NCBI GenBank assembly: GCA_034660995.1
Contig: JAYEKL010000081.1
Coordinates: forward strand, 1-10,589
DNA from: JAYEKL01 sp034660995
Lineage (GTDB): Bacteria > Patescibacteriota > Minisyncoccia > JAHIHE01 > JAGLIN01
Direction: 5' to 3'
DNA length: 10,589 bases
Shown: in pieces, positions 1 to 6,315 of the stretch
Numbering within the stretch: the stretch's first letter is position 1
How the letters are laid out: each line of letters opens with the position of its first letter
Notes under the pieces: model-generated
Database searches by the model: none
Seen by the model: the letters and a program-made list of their open reading frames with translations, nothing else
What the model was told of the DNA's origin: nothing
Position numbers and translations under genes: made by a program

Positions 1-69
1 TTCGACCTTGTGGAGAAGCTTGTTCGCAAAGAAGCTTACTTCACGCGTATAGTTCTCCATAAAGTCGAA
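1..69. repeat. Imperfect palindromic repeat module, first copy
   Basis: Bases 1-17 (TTCGACCTTGTGGAGAA) are nearly the reverse complement of bases 53-69, with 15 of 17 matching, so the module can fold into one hairpin. Two AAGCTT sites lie inside it. Bases 1-46 match the reverse complement of 1809-1854 over the same length; the first 23 bases differ at one position and the last six (TTCACGC end) are conserved. It may extend left of the window. No coding potential is seen. Confidence 0.7.
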
Positions 70-75
70 CAATAT

Positions 76-209
76 TTGTTGAACATCGTTGGCTCCATAG
101 TCCCGGCAGGGCTGTGGAGCCTATTGTGATTTCAAACTTTGTAAAAAGAGATTTAAGAAAATTCTGCATTTAGGCTCCACAGCTCTAAAGAGACTATGGA
201 GCCAACGAT
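76..209. repeat. Nested-hairpin interspersed element, copy A (MITE/REP-like)
   Basis: The core at 85-209 has a perfect 18-bp terminal inverted repeat, ATCGTTGGCTCCATAGTC at 85-102 and its complement at 192-209. A second perfect 12-bp inverted pair lies inside, at 112-123 and 171-182. Each end can instead fold locally. The left hairpin pairs 91-103 with 109-121, 13 bp including two G-U pairs, and the right hairpin pairs 173-182 with 194-203. The central part, about 47 bp, has no ORF. A second copy lies inverted at 1892-2032. The shared sequence includes the extra 9 bp TTGTTGAAC at 76-84. No target-site duplication is obvious. Confidence 0.85.
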
Positions 210-219
210 AAGGTCAAAG

Positions 220-289
220 AATATTAAGTAGGGCGCTTAATACTATATACTTAATACTTATTATGCTTAATACTACATACTAAATACTA
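220..289. repeat. Palindrome plus CTNNATA heptad array downstream of the antiporter
   Basis: Bases 220-243 form a small palindrome, with TATTAAG and CTTAATA around a 7-base GC-richer loop; a relative lies at 1856-1879. From 236 the sequence runs in 7-bp steps: CTTAATA, CTATATA, CTTAATA, one 9-bp CTTATTATG, CTTAATA, CTACATA, CTAAATA. The next CTA, at 287-289, is the antiporter stop codon read on the minus strand. The 37 bases at 236-272 recur exactly, inverted, at 1708-1744. Confidence 0.8.
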
Positions 290-1606
290 ACTCGCTTCCG
301 CTTTTTCTTTTTTTGCAATGCTCCATTTTAATAAAGGTGGAGTTACAAGAGTGGTAAAAATTACCATAATAATAATTGCGCCAAAAAGCGAATCGCTAAT
401 AACACCAAGTTCTTTTCCAACTCCGGCAAATATCAAACCAACCTCACCTCTGGAAATCATACCAATACCGACAGTTAATTTACTAGCTCCTGGACATCTA
501 ATTCCTAACCCACAAGCCTGTTTTCCAATAATTGAAGCCACCGTTATGCCAAGAGCAATTAAAATAATTTTTGGATCAAGAAAAGCGTCAAGTTTAACCT
601 GAATCCCCATTAAAACAAAAAAGATAGGAACAAAGATACAATAAAGAGGCTTGACTAAAACCTCAATGTGATGCTCTCTTTTGTTTTTAAAATAGACATC
701 ATCAAGAACTAATCCTGCCGCGAAAGCTCCAACAATTGTTGCCAGTCCGACCAGATCAGCAATATAAGACATTAAAAACAAAAAAAGGAATGCAGTAACA
801 ATTTTCATTCCTTCTACTTTCATCCCCGAAACCCATTTTCCAATTTTTGGAGAAAGCCAGAGACCAAGCATAATTGAACCAAATAAGAAAACAATTGATA
901 TTAAACTTGTTTGCATTACAGCGCCAACGCTTACAGACCCCGAAATAATAATTCCACTTACGATTGAAAGAATAATAAGTCCTAATACATCATCAATGAC
1001 CGCTCCCCCAAGAATAATTTTTGCTTCGGGCGTTTTTAATTTATTAAGATCTTTTAAAACTCTTGCGGTAATTCCGACTGAAGTAGCAGTTAATGTTGCG
1101 CCAATAAAAAGATGAGTATTAAACCCGGCCTCAGGAATTATCCAACTACTAACATAATATCCTAATATCATTGGTGCGACAACTCCGATTGTCGCCACTA
1201 AAAACGATGATATTCCCACTTTCATCATATCTTTGATATTTGATTCAAGTCCAACCTGAAACAATAAGATCATTACTCCAAGCCGCGCCATAATATCAAT
1301 CGCCTCTGATTGAAATAAATGATTAAAATTATATACTCCGCCTGAAAACAAAACAATATTTCCAATTAAAATTCCAAAAATAAGTTCTCCCAAAACAGCT
1401 GGCTGATTTATTTTTTCAAACAGCTCTCCACCAATTTTAGCGGCTAATAAAATAATAATTAATCCGATCAAAACAGGCGCTATTGGGTCTGAATGTCCTG
1501 AATTTTGAACAATATGGCCCGATTCTGAACTAGCAAAAGAAATTATTGGAATACTTACTAATAAAAAAAGAATAACTAAAGATAAAAACTTTTTTGTAAC
1601 TTTCAT
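287..1606 (-). CDS. CPA2-family Na+/H+ (cation/proton) antiporter
   Basis: A 439-residue polytopic membrane protein of the monovalent cation:proton antiporter-2 family (NapA/KefB-like membrane domain). It exchanges protons for Na+ or K+ across the cytoplasmic membrane. Residues 1-25 look like a signal peptide or an extra N-terminal helix. The family core follows: an AAKIGGELFEKINQPAVLGE stretch at 55-74, TATSVGITARVL at 173-184, the ion-binding Asp pair D205-D206 in AVIDDVLGL, a candidate core lysine K362, and ISRGEVGLIFA at 384-394. The Asp-Asp pair is the signature of electrogenic members in this family. No C-terminal TrkA-N or TrkA-C domain is present, unlike full-length KefB/KefC. The gene stands apart from mnmA by over 420 bp, has its own promoter, and is flanked by inverted repeats. 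There is no Shine-Dalgarno sequence before the ATG. Family is sure; the transported ion is not. Confidence 0.93.
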   Translation of the reverse strand: MKVTKKFLSLVILFLLVSIPIISFASSESGHIVQNSGHSDPIAPVLIGLIIILLAAKIGGELFEKINQPAVLGELIFGILIGNIVLFSGGVYNFNHLFQSEAIDIMARLGVMILLFQVGLESNIKDMMKVGISSFLVATIGVVAPMILGYYVSSWIIPEAGFNTHLFIGATLTATSVGITARVLKDLNKLKTPEAKIILGGAVIDDVLGLIILSIVSGIIISGSVSVGAVMQTSLISIVFLFGSIMLGLWLSPKIGKWVSGMKVEGMKIVTAFLFLFLMSYIADLVGLATIVGAFAAGLVLDDVYFKNKREHHIEVLVKPLYCIFVPIFFVLMGIQVKLDAFLDPKIILIALGITVASIIGKQACGLGIRCPGASKLTVGIGMISRGEVGLIFAGVGKELGVISDSLFGAIIIMVIFTTLVTPPLLKWSIAKKEKAEAS

Positions 1607-1646
1607 TTTCTTGGTTAATTATTTAAACATTTAAACGATAACGCTT

Positions 1647-1674
1647 ATAATACTACTTTTATCTTATTTGTCAA
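1647..1674 (-). promoter_or_regulatory. Predicted sigma-70-type promoter of the antiporter gene
   Basis: Read on the minus strand, TTGACA (1674-1669) is followed after 16 bases by TATTAT (1652-1647). The predicted start is about 35 bases before the ATG. Between them lies a tandem duplication of ATTTAAAC (1621-1628 and 1629-1636, plus strand). Each copy contains TTTAAA; an operator role is only a possibility. Confidence 0.65.
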
Positions 1675-1707
1675 GAATAATGTTTTAGAATATTTTAGAA
1701 TAGATAA

Positions 1708-1751
1708 TATTAAGCATAATAAGTATTAAGTATATAGTATTAAGTATTAAG
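1708..1751. repeat. CTNNATA heptad array, inverted copy upstream of the antiporter
   Basis: Read on the minus strand from 1751, the array is CTTAATA, CTTAATA, CTATATA, CTTAATA, CTTATTATG, CTTAATA. The 37 bases at 1708-1744 are the exact reverse complement of 236-272, including the irregular 9-bp unit. That shared irregularity shows the two arrays are copies and not independent slippage products. Between this array and the next module (1752-1808) only a small palindrome is seen, GAATATT/AATATTC at 1785-1804. Confidence 0.85.
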
Positions 1752-1808
1752 CACTGGCGTCACAGAAAGATATTTTGAGTTAAAGAATATTATATACAAT
1801 ATTCTATT

Positions 1809-1854
1809 GCGTGAAATAAGTTTTTATACATACAAGCTTCTCCACAGGGTCGAA
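1809..1854. repeat. Second copy of the TTCGAC/GTGGAGAAGCTT module, inverted
   Basis: The reverse complement of this segment aligns without gaps to bases 1-46. The outer 23 bases are almost identical and the middle is diverged. The right arm of the palindrome seen at 53-69 is not recognisable here, so this copy appears to be only half a module. Confidence 0.65.
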
Positions 1855-1855
1855 A

Positions 1856-1879
1856 AATATTAAGTGGGATGCTTAATAC
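1856..1879. repeat. Small TATTAAG/CTTAATA palindrome
   Basis: This 24-base segment is related to 220-243 in the same plus-strand orientation, differing at about four positions, mostly in the loop (TGGGATG against TAGGGCG). Because it is self-complementary, orientation carries little meaning. In both places it directly follows the nested-hairpin element when that element is read in its left-to-right sense. Confidence 0.6.
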
Positions 1880-1891
1880 TTATTGCGCTCT

Positions 1892-2032
1892 GTTGGCTCA
1901 TAGTCCCCCCGCATCGCAGTGCGGGGTGTGGAGCCTAAATGCAGAATTTTTTAAAATCTCTTTTTACAAAGTTTGAAATTACAATAGGCTCCACAGCCCT
2001 ATCGGGACTATGGAGCCAACGATGTTCAACAA
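1892..2032. repeat. Nested-hairpin interspersed element, copy B (inverted relative to copy A)
   Basis: The reverse complement of 2032-1892 matches 76-209. The first roughly 106 bases show only about five substitutions. The intact terminal repeat is at 2006-2023; the opposite end (from 1892) has lost one C (GGCTCATAG for GGCTCCATAG). Its hairpin tip is a GC-rich stem, CCCCGCA (1907-1913) with TGCGGGG (1920-1926), unrelated in sequence to the CTCT/AGAG tip of copy A. The element ends directly at the mnmA stop codon, so it forms the 3' end region of the mnmA transcript. It lacks a following T-run and is not a classical terminator. Confidence 0.85.
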
Positions 2033-3091
2033 TCATGCTATAACCCCCCCGCCTAAAATTTCATCTCCTTTATAGAAAACAACTGATTGTCCAGGCATAA
2101 TCGCGCGCTGAGATTTGGAAAATGTTATTACATATTTATTTTTTATTCTATTTATAGTGGCGGGTTGCTCGTTCATTCTATATCTTGTTTTTGCCATTAC
2201 TTTAAAAGGAAATTTTGGAACATTTTTGGAAATCCAATTTACTTTTTTTGCTGTTAATTTTTTTGAAAATAAATTTTTATTATTTTTATCATTATTAACA
2301 ACAAGCTGATTTTTTCTTTTGTTCATCCCAATTACATAGTATGGCCCAGTTCCACCAATTCTAATATCTCTCCGCTGACCAATAGTATAAAGCGGTAAGC
2401 CTTTATGGCTTCCCAAAATATTATTATTCACATCAACTATATCACCAGATCTTAGTTTTAGATGTTTTTGTAAAAAATCTCCATAATATTTATCCTGTAT
2501 AAAACAAATTTCTTGACTTTCTTTTTGATTCTGACTTTTCAATTTATATTTTTTAGCGATTTCCATAACCTCATCTTTCGTATAATTCCCCAACGGAAAC
2601 AAACATCGTTTTAGTTTTTTCTGATTTAAATTATATAAAAAATAACTTTGATCTTTATTCTTATCTTTCGCTTTTAGTAATTTAATAGTTCTTGATTCTT
2701 GATTCTTGATTCTTAATTCCTTTACATAATGGCCTGTAGCGATACAATCCGCATCCATTTTCAATATTTTATCAAGCAAAATTCCAAATTTAATTTTCCT
2801 ATTACACATCACGCACGGATTTGGCGTTCTGCCTTTTTTATATTCAGAAATAAAATAGTTAATAACTTTCTTTTTAAATTCCTTACTTAAATCCAAAGCA
2901 TGAAATTTAATTCCCATTTTATTTGCTACCACCCGCGCATTTTTCTCAGACTCATTATCTCCCGCAATTCCCAACCGCATAAAAACTCCCTCCACCTGAT
3001 AGCCCTGTTCTTTCAATAAAACAGCCGCCACAGCAGAATCAACTCCGCCAGACATAGCAATGATTACTTTTTTGTTTGAAAATTTTTTCAT
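2033..3091 (-). CDS. mnmA: tRNA-specific 2-thiouridylase MnmA
   Basis: A cytoplasmic enzyme that uses ATP and persulfide sulfur to convert U34 of tRNA-Lys, -Glu and -Gln to 2-thiouridine (s2U34). The 352 residues match the family's usual length. The PP-loop is SGGVDS at 14-19. The catalytic cysteine pair is C93 (in RTPNPCVMCN) and C196 (in ESQEICFIQD). GHY is at 120-122, and DQSYFL at 147-152 contacts the tRNA in known structures. GLPLYTIGQRR at 231-241 opens the C-terminal region, which ends in a beta-barrel. A 7-bp repeat encodes residues 125-135 in the variable loop after GHY. The ATG lies among GAAAATT repeats (3093-3117) with no Shine-Dalgarno sequence. Transcription probably continues from the mrdA-peptidase side, though an inverted-repeat element intervenes. 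Identification is firm. Confidence 0.97.
   Translation of the reverse strand: MKKFSNKKVIIAMSGGVDSAVAAVLLKEQGYQVEGVFMRLGIAGDNESEKNARVVANKMGIKFHALDLSKEFKKKVINYFISEYKKGRTPNPCVMCNRKIKFGILLDKILKMDADCIATGHYVKELRIKNQESRTIKLLKAKDKNKDQSYFLYNLNQKKLKRCLFPLGNYTKDEVMEIAKKYKLKSQNQKESQEICFIQDKYYGDFLQKHLKLRSGDIVDVNNNILGSHKGLPLYTIGQRRDIRIGGTGPYYVIGMNKRKNQLVVNNDKNNKNLFSKKLTAKKVNWISKNVPKFPFKVMAKTRYRMNEQPATINRIKNKYVITFSKSQRAIMPGQSVVFYKGDEILGGGVIA
2688..2722. repeat. 7-bp ATTCNNN tandem array inside mnmA
   Basis: Five heptads run in register: GTTCTTG, ATTCTTG, ATTCTTG, ATTCTTA, ATTCCTT. The repeat lies wholly within the mnmA reading frame and encodes ELRIKNQESRT (residues 125-135). Because 7 is not a multiple of 3, each unit is read in a different frame; three units give seven residues. 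The same ATTCNNN periodicity occurs at 3607-3641 and 8541-8575. Confidence 0.85.
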
Positions 3092-3118
3092 TGAAAATTT
3101 AATGAAAATTGAAAATTA

Positions 3119-3229
3119 TTTTTCTACTAAGCTTTAGCTAAGAGTCTTTGATGTTTCAACCTTAGACACTTGCAAAAAACTCATGACACTAAAGTGTCAT
3201 AAACCGTCGGCTAAAGCCGCGTAGAAAAA
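3119..3229. repeat. MITE-like inverted-repeat element between the peptidase gene and mnmA
   Basis: The 20-base ends pair at 17 positions: TTTTTCTAC plus GCTTTAGC (3119-3138) against GCTAAAGC plus GTAGAAAAA (3210-3229), each with a three-base mismatch in the middle. Inside are a perfect ATGACACT-AA-AGTGTCAT hairpin (3183-3200) and a smaller CGGCT-AA-AGCCG hairpin. No ORF is present. It fills nearly the whole 143-bp spacer and starts 28 bases upstream of the mnmA start codon. It is unrelated to the element near the antiporter. A single copy is seen here, so mobility is inferred from structure only. Confidence 0.6.
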
Positions 3230-3234
3230 ATATT

Positions 3235-3612
3235 TTATTTATAAAACTCCGTCAATACCCCATCCCTCTTAAACTTTCTAATGTTTTTAGCCACTTGATC
3301 ATAAAATTCTGGATAGTGAATTCTGTTTATCCAGTGAAATTTATAAAGTTGCCGATATGGCTTTTTCTGGTGGTGCGCAAGCTCATGCGCGATAACAGCA
3401 AGAATACTGCTATATTTTTTTGGCTTTTTTAGTTTTTGCGTGTAAATATCAACAACAACTAATTTTGATTTTAAGTTAGTGTAGCCAAATTTGTAATTTT
3501 TTACATACCCATCTCCTTTTCTAATCACTTTTGGCTTAAATAAAAATCCCCTGAGTTTTAAAACCCGACAAGCTTCTTCAAAGATTTGTTCACAATTTTG
3601 CTCGTGATTCAT
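3235..3612 (-). CDS. Small zinc-metallopeptidase-like protein (HELAHH, SprT/YgjP-like)
   Basis: A 125-residue soluble protein with the zinc-protease signature HELAH at 76-80 (followed by H81), preceded by a hydrophobic helix (SSILAVIA). H99 in HYPEFYDQV resembles the third ligand in the H-x-x-F context of YgjP/M48-like (DUF45/SprT-like) domains; H93 is an alternative. Upstream strands such as KLVVVDIYTQ (50-59) fit the beta-sheet before the active-site helix. It has no signal peptide or membrane segment and is much shorter than full YgjP or SprT. The start codon lies in the heptad array, 6 bases after the PBP2 stop, so it is very probably cotranscribed with mrdA. Substrate is unknown. The fold assignment is fairly sure; the family name is tentative. 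Confidence 0.75.
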   Translation of the reverse strand: MNHEQNCEQIFEEACRVLKLRGFLFKPKVIRKGDGYVKNYKFGYTNLKSKLVVVDIYTQKLKKPKKYSSILAVIAHELAHHQKKPYRQLYKFHWINRIHYPEFYDQVAKNIRKFKRDGVLTEFYK

Positions 3613-3641
3613 AATTCTTAATTCATAATTCGTGATTCATT
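3607..3641. repeat. 7-bp ATTCNNN array spanning the mrdA stop and peptidase start
   Basis: Five exact heptads: ATTCATA, ATTCTTA, ATTCATA, ATTCGTG, ATTCATT. On the minus strand the array encodes the last PBP2 residues (NESRIMN), the PBP2 stop codon, and the ATG and second codon of the downstream peptidase gene. The whole gene junction is therefore built from the repeat. Confidence 0.85.
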
Positions 3642-5516
3642 ATCAAAATACCATTTTAACACCTCTTTTGCCACTGGTACTGCTGCTTCATGCCCCTCTC
3701 CTCCTCCTTCAATTATCACTGCCATGGCAATTTCTGGATTATCGTACGGAGCATATGCAATATACCAAGCATGTGTCTTTTTGTTCCCATAATACTGCGC
3801 GGTTCCAGTCTTACCAGCAGCTTTTATTGGTAAGTCAGCCAACTCCCTTCCAGAACCAGAAATAACATTTTCTCTCATTCCTTTTTGCACCCATTCAATA
3901 TTTTCTAAATCCACAAACTCCTCTCTTATTATTTTTGGTTCTATATCATCAATTATATTTCCATCAGAATCTATTATCTTATCAACTATCTGCGGCTGGA
4001 ATAATTTTCCTCCATTTGCGATTGCGGCAGCATAGTTGGCAATTTGTAAGGGAGTAGCTAAAACATCTCCCTGTCCGATAGAAACATGATAAGTATCTCC
4101 TATGTACCACCTTTCGCCTTTTACATCTTTCTTCCATTGCTTATCAGGAACGAGCCCTGCTTTTTCTCCCGGCAGATCAATATTAGATATATTCCCAAAT
4201 CCAAATAAGTTTGCGTACTTTTTAATCCGCTCAATTCCTAATCCTTTTATATTCCCATATCCTCCACCAACTGTATAAAAATACACATTACAAGATTGCG
4301 CAATAGCTTTTGTTAAGTCAACCAAACCATGCATCTTCCAATCTGGATATCTATACGAACCAACATAGATCGCTTCACCTGCAAATATTTTACGCCGAGG
4401 ATTTATAATTTTTTCTTGCAAAGCTGCCGCTCCTATCAAAGGCTTAAAAGTTGACCCTGGCGGATATTGCCCAGCAATCGCCTTATTTAAAAGAGGATTA
4501 GTTTTTTCGGTAAGTAATCTGTTATAATCATCATTACTTATTCCTCTTGCAAACAAATTATTATCATAAGAAGGAAAATTAACAAGCGCAAGAACCGCGC
4601 CATTCTTTGGATTTAAAACAACAACAGACGCGCCTGCTTCGGTTTCAAGTTTTGTTGTAATTTCACTTAGTTTTACATAAATATTCTTTTGTAAATCAGA
4701 GTCTATATTTAAAATTAAATTATTGCCTGATTTACAATTCTCCCTTCCTATTATTCTTGTCTCTTTACCAAAAGAGTCTACTTTAACTTCTTCTTTTCCA
4801 TATTCTCCTCTAAGCTGTTTTTCGTAAAAAAACTCTAGTCCGTCTTTTCCTATTATATCAGTTAAAAGATATTCCGAATTATTTTCTAATTCTTTTTTAC
4901 TTATCCTCCCGCTATATCCGATAACATTTGAAATATATTTACTATCAACATAATCTCGTATGGCATTCTTCTCCAATTTAACTCCGTCTATATTCTTTAT
5001 TTTTTCTTCTAATATCAACGCTTCGTCCTTATTTATATTTTCTAAAATCAAAAAAGACTGATGTGAAGATCTATCAGCTGCATTAATTTTTTTCATCAAG
5101 TCGTCCTTGTTTATCTCAATTATCAAAGAAAATTCTTTTATTTTCTCTTTAATATCGTCCCTATCTTTTAAAAAATCATACGGAATAATTACAAGATCAA
5201 AAATAGGAACATTAAAAACAATCTGCTTATTATTTTGATCATAAATTATCCCTCTTGGGGCTTTTACGACCACAGTTCTTTTATAATTATTTTCCGAAAT
5301 ATCAGCATAATACTTTCCTTTTATTATTTGCAAATAAATTGCTTGGAGAATAAGCGCAAAAAAAGCAAAGTAAAATAACTTTTTAATAGTTTCTATATTT
5401 TTAAGACCCAATGGAATTTCTATATTACTATCCTTTTTTGTCGCAGAATCTAAAAAAAGTTCCTCTAGTTCAAGAGTTTCTTTGTTTTTATTTTTTACAA
5501 AATATTTATTTTTCAT
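3618..5516 (-). CDS. mrdA: Penicillin-binding protein 2 (elongasome transpeptidase)
   Basis: A class B PBP that cross-links peptidoglycan during cell elongation with MreBCD and RodA. Its 632 residues are normal for PBP2. An extended cytoplasmic tail (1-45) leads to one transmembrane helix (about 46-65). The pedestal domain follows, with RGIIYDQNN at 88-96 and an IGKDGLEFFYE stretch at 222-232. The transpeptidase domain has all three active-site motifs: S355-T-F-K358 in PPGSTFKP, S408-C-N410, and K569-T-G571 in AGKTGTAQ. The stretch YIGDTYHVSIGQGD (471-484) is typical of PBP2 and not of PBP3. The start overlaps the mreD stop in an ATGA, which implies translational coupling. The C-terminal tail NESRIMN is repeat-encoded and probably dispensable. 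RodA, often the next gene, is absent here. Confidence 0.96.
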   Translation of the reverse strand: MKNKYFVKNKNKETLELEELFLDSATKKDSNIEIPLGLKNIETIKKLFYFAFFALILQAIYLQIIKGKYYADISENNYKRTVVVKAPRGIIYDQNNKQIVFNVPIFDLVIIPYDFLKDRDDIKEKIKEFSLIIEINKDDLMKKINAADRSSHQSFLILENINKDEALILEEKIKNIDGVKLEKNAIRDYVDSKYISNVIGYSGRISKKELENNSEYLLTDIIGKDGLEFFYEKQLRGEYGKEEVKVDSFGKETRIIGRENCKSGNNLILNIDSDLQKNIYVKLSEITTKLETEAGASVVVLNPKNGAVLALVNFPSYDNNLFARGISNDDYNRLLTEKTNPLLNKAIAGQYPPGSTFKPLIGAAALQEKIINPRRKIFAGEAIYVGSYRYPDWKMHGLVDLTKAIAQSCNVYFYTVGGGYGNIKGLGIERIKKYANLFGFGNISNIDLPGEKAGLVPDKQWKKDVKGERWYIGDTYHVSIGQGDVLATPLQIANYAAAIANGGKLFQPQIVDKIIDSDGNIIDDIEPKIIREEFVDLENIEWVQKGMRENVISGSGRELADLPIKAAGKTGTAQYYGNKKTHAWYIAYAPYDNPEIAMAVIIEGGGEGHEAAVPVAKEVLKWYFDNESRIMN

Positions 5517-6013
5517 TTATTTGAAAATTTTACGAAAAAAATATAAGCTAATGGATAAATTAAAATTACTGTATAGATTATCTGAAAAACAATTATAATT
5601 AGAAATTGCTTTAAATTGGAAAAAATTAGAGAAAGTTCACTGATATTAATTAAAAAAATATAACTAACATTATAAACAAAAACTGCAAAGGAGGAAATTA
5701 GAAAAAATTTATATGAAAATATTTTTTTTAGAAAATAATAATTCAAATAAGACGAAATAAAAATTGCAAAAAGAACACTAATAATAAGCGGACCAAAACA
5801 GTTTCCAGAAAACAAATCTAAAACAAATCCAGTCGCAAAAGCGATATAAAAAATGTTTGTAGATTTACCGTTAAACGCAGAAATCACTAACAATAATACA
5901 AGAACGACATTTGGGATATAATTACTAGAAAAAAACTGAGGAATAAAAGTAACCTGCAAAAATACAAATAAAAATAATATAAATGTATAATTTTTTATTT
6001 TTCTATCAATCAT
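5513..6013 (-). CDS. mreD: Rod shape-determining protein MreD
   Basis: A 166-residue, strongly hydrophobic protein with about five or six predicted membrane helices, the usual MreD size. The stretch GFVLDLFSGNCFG (62-74) matches the G-x-x-x-D-x-x-x-x-x-x-G pattern typical of the family. MreD sits in the cytoplasmic membrane and links MreC and the peptidoglycan synthases to MreB. It overlaps mrdA by four bases (ATGA). On the mreC side it is separated by a 302-bp repeat-filled spacer, so it may depend on read-through or on a promoter not clearly recognisable here. MreD is poorly conserved, so position between mreC and mrdA weighs heavily in the call. Confidence 0.9.
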   Translation of the reverse strand: MIDRKIKNYTFILFLFVFLQVTFIPQFFSSNYIPNVVLVLLLVISAFNGKSTNIFYIAFATGFVLDLFSGNCFGPLIISVLFAIFISSYLNYYFLKKIFSYKFFLISSFAVFVYNVSYIFLINISELSLIFSNLKQFLIIIVFQIIYTVILIYPLAYIFFVKFSNK

Positions 6014-6044
6014 ATAGTGGAATTATCTTAATAGGAAGTTTATG

Positions 6045-6267
6045 CTCCATCGAGATGACAAGTTTGTTTTACTCTTATTCTAAATATAGATGTTATTCCA
6101 AACATAGTTGTCATTTCGAACGGAGAGAGAAATCTGTAAGCTATACTATGCCGGAAATAAGGAAGGTTTCGGTGAGATTTAATTAGTTTATATATCTCTC
6201 CATTCCGCTATCGCTTCAGTCGAGAGACAGCTACGCGTTTAGTCGAGATTCGCTATCGCTCCAGTCG
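6045..6267. repeat. Mosaic of degenerate GTCATTTCGA...GAGAAATCT-type repeats
   Basis: This fills most of the mreC-mreD spacer. The clearest copy is TGTCATTTCGAACGGAGAG plus AGAAATCT at 6109-6135, a form resembling dispersed GTCATTTCGA...AGAAATCT repeats known from many bacterial genomes. A degenerate inverted copy lies at 6045-6061 (CTCCATCGAGATGACAA). Two further inverted relatives share CGCTATCGCT(T/C)CAGTCG at 6206-6222 and 6251-6267, 16 of 17 identical and 45 bp apart. The stretch is more GC-rich than its surroundings. No gene is seen in it. Confidence 0.65.
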
Positions 6268-6277
6268 TGACAGTTAC

Positions 6278-6313
6278 AGCTTTGTTTGCATTGGAAACAT
6301 TAAAAACAAAGCT
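6278..6313. other. Perfect 10-bp hairpin just downstream of mreC
   Basis: AGCTTTGTTT (6278-6287) and AAACAAAGCT (6304-6313) pair perfectly around a 16-base loop, three bases beyond the mreC stop codon. In the mreC direction no T-run follows, so intrinsic termination is doubtful. It could instead stabilise the 3' end or moderate read-through into mreD. Confidence 0.6.
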
Positions 6314-6315
6314 AT

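Noticed and set aside
85..209. CRISPR repeat or spacer array
   Set aside because: There are only two distant inverted copies, no regular direct repeats with unique spacers and no cas genes. The heptad arrays have no spacers.
318..602. Plus-strand open frame opposite the antiporter gene
   Set aside because: It is antisense to a clearly conserved membrane protein, and its translation shows no family resemblance. The other plus-strand frames at 2115-2309, 3632-3865, 7406-7825 and 8212-8448 were rejected for the same reason.
192..1680. Phase-variation switch by inversion of the antiporter segment
   Set aside because: Inverted repeats are present, but the promoter lies inside the segment, there is no site-specific recombinase gene, and the repeats are degenerate hairpin elements. 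Kept only as a possibility within the cassette finding.
5983..6186. Plus-strand open frame across the mreD start and the mreC-mreD spacer
   Set aside because: It is made largely of the degenerate interspersed repeats plus antisense mreD sequence, and it has no recognisable promoter or protein features.
6278..6313. Intrinsic terminator of mreC
   Set aside because: The stem is perfect, but no T-run follows in the mreC direction and the 16-base loop is long. Recorded as a hairpin only.
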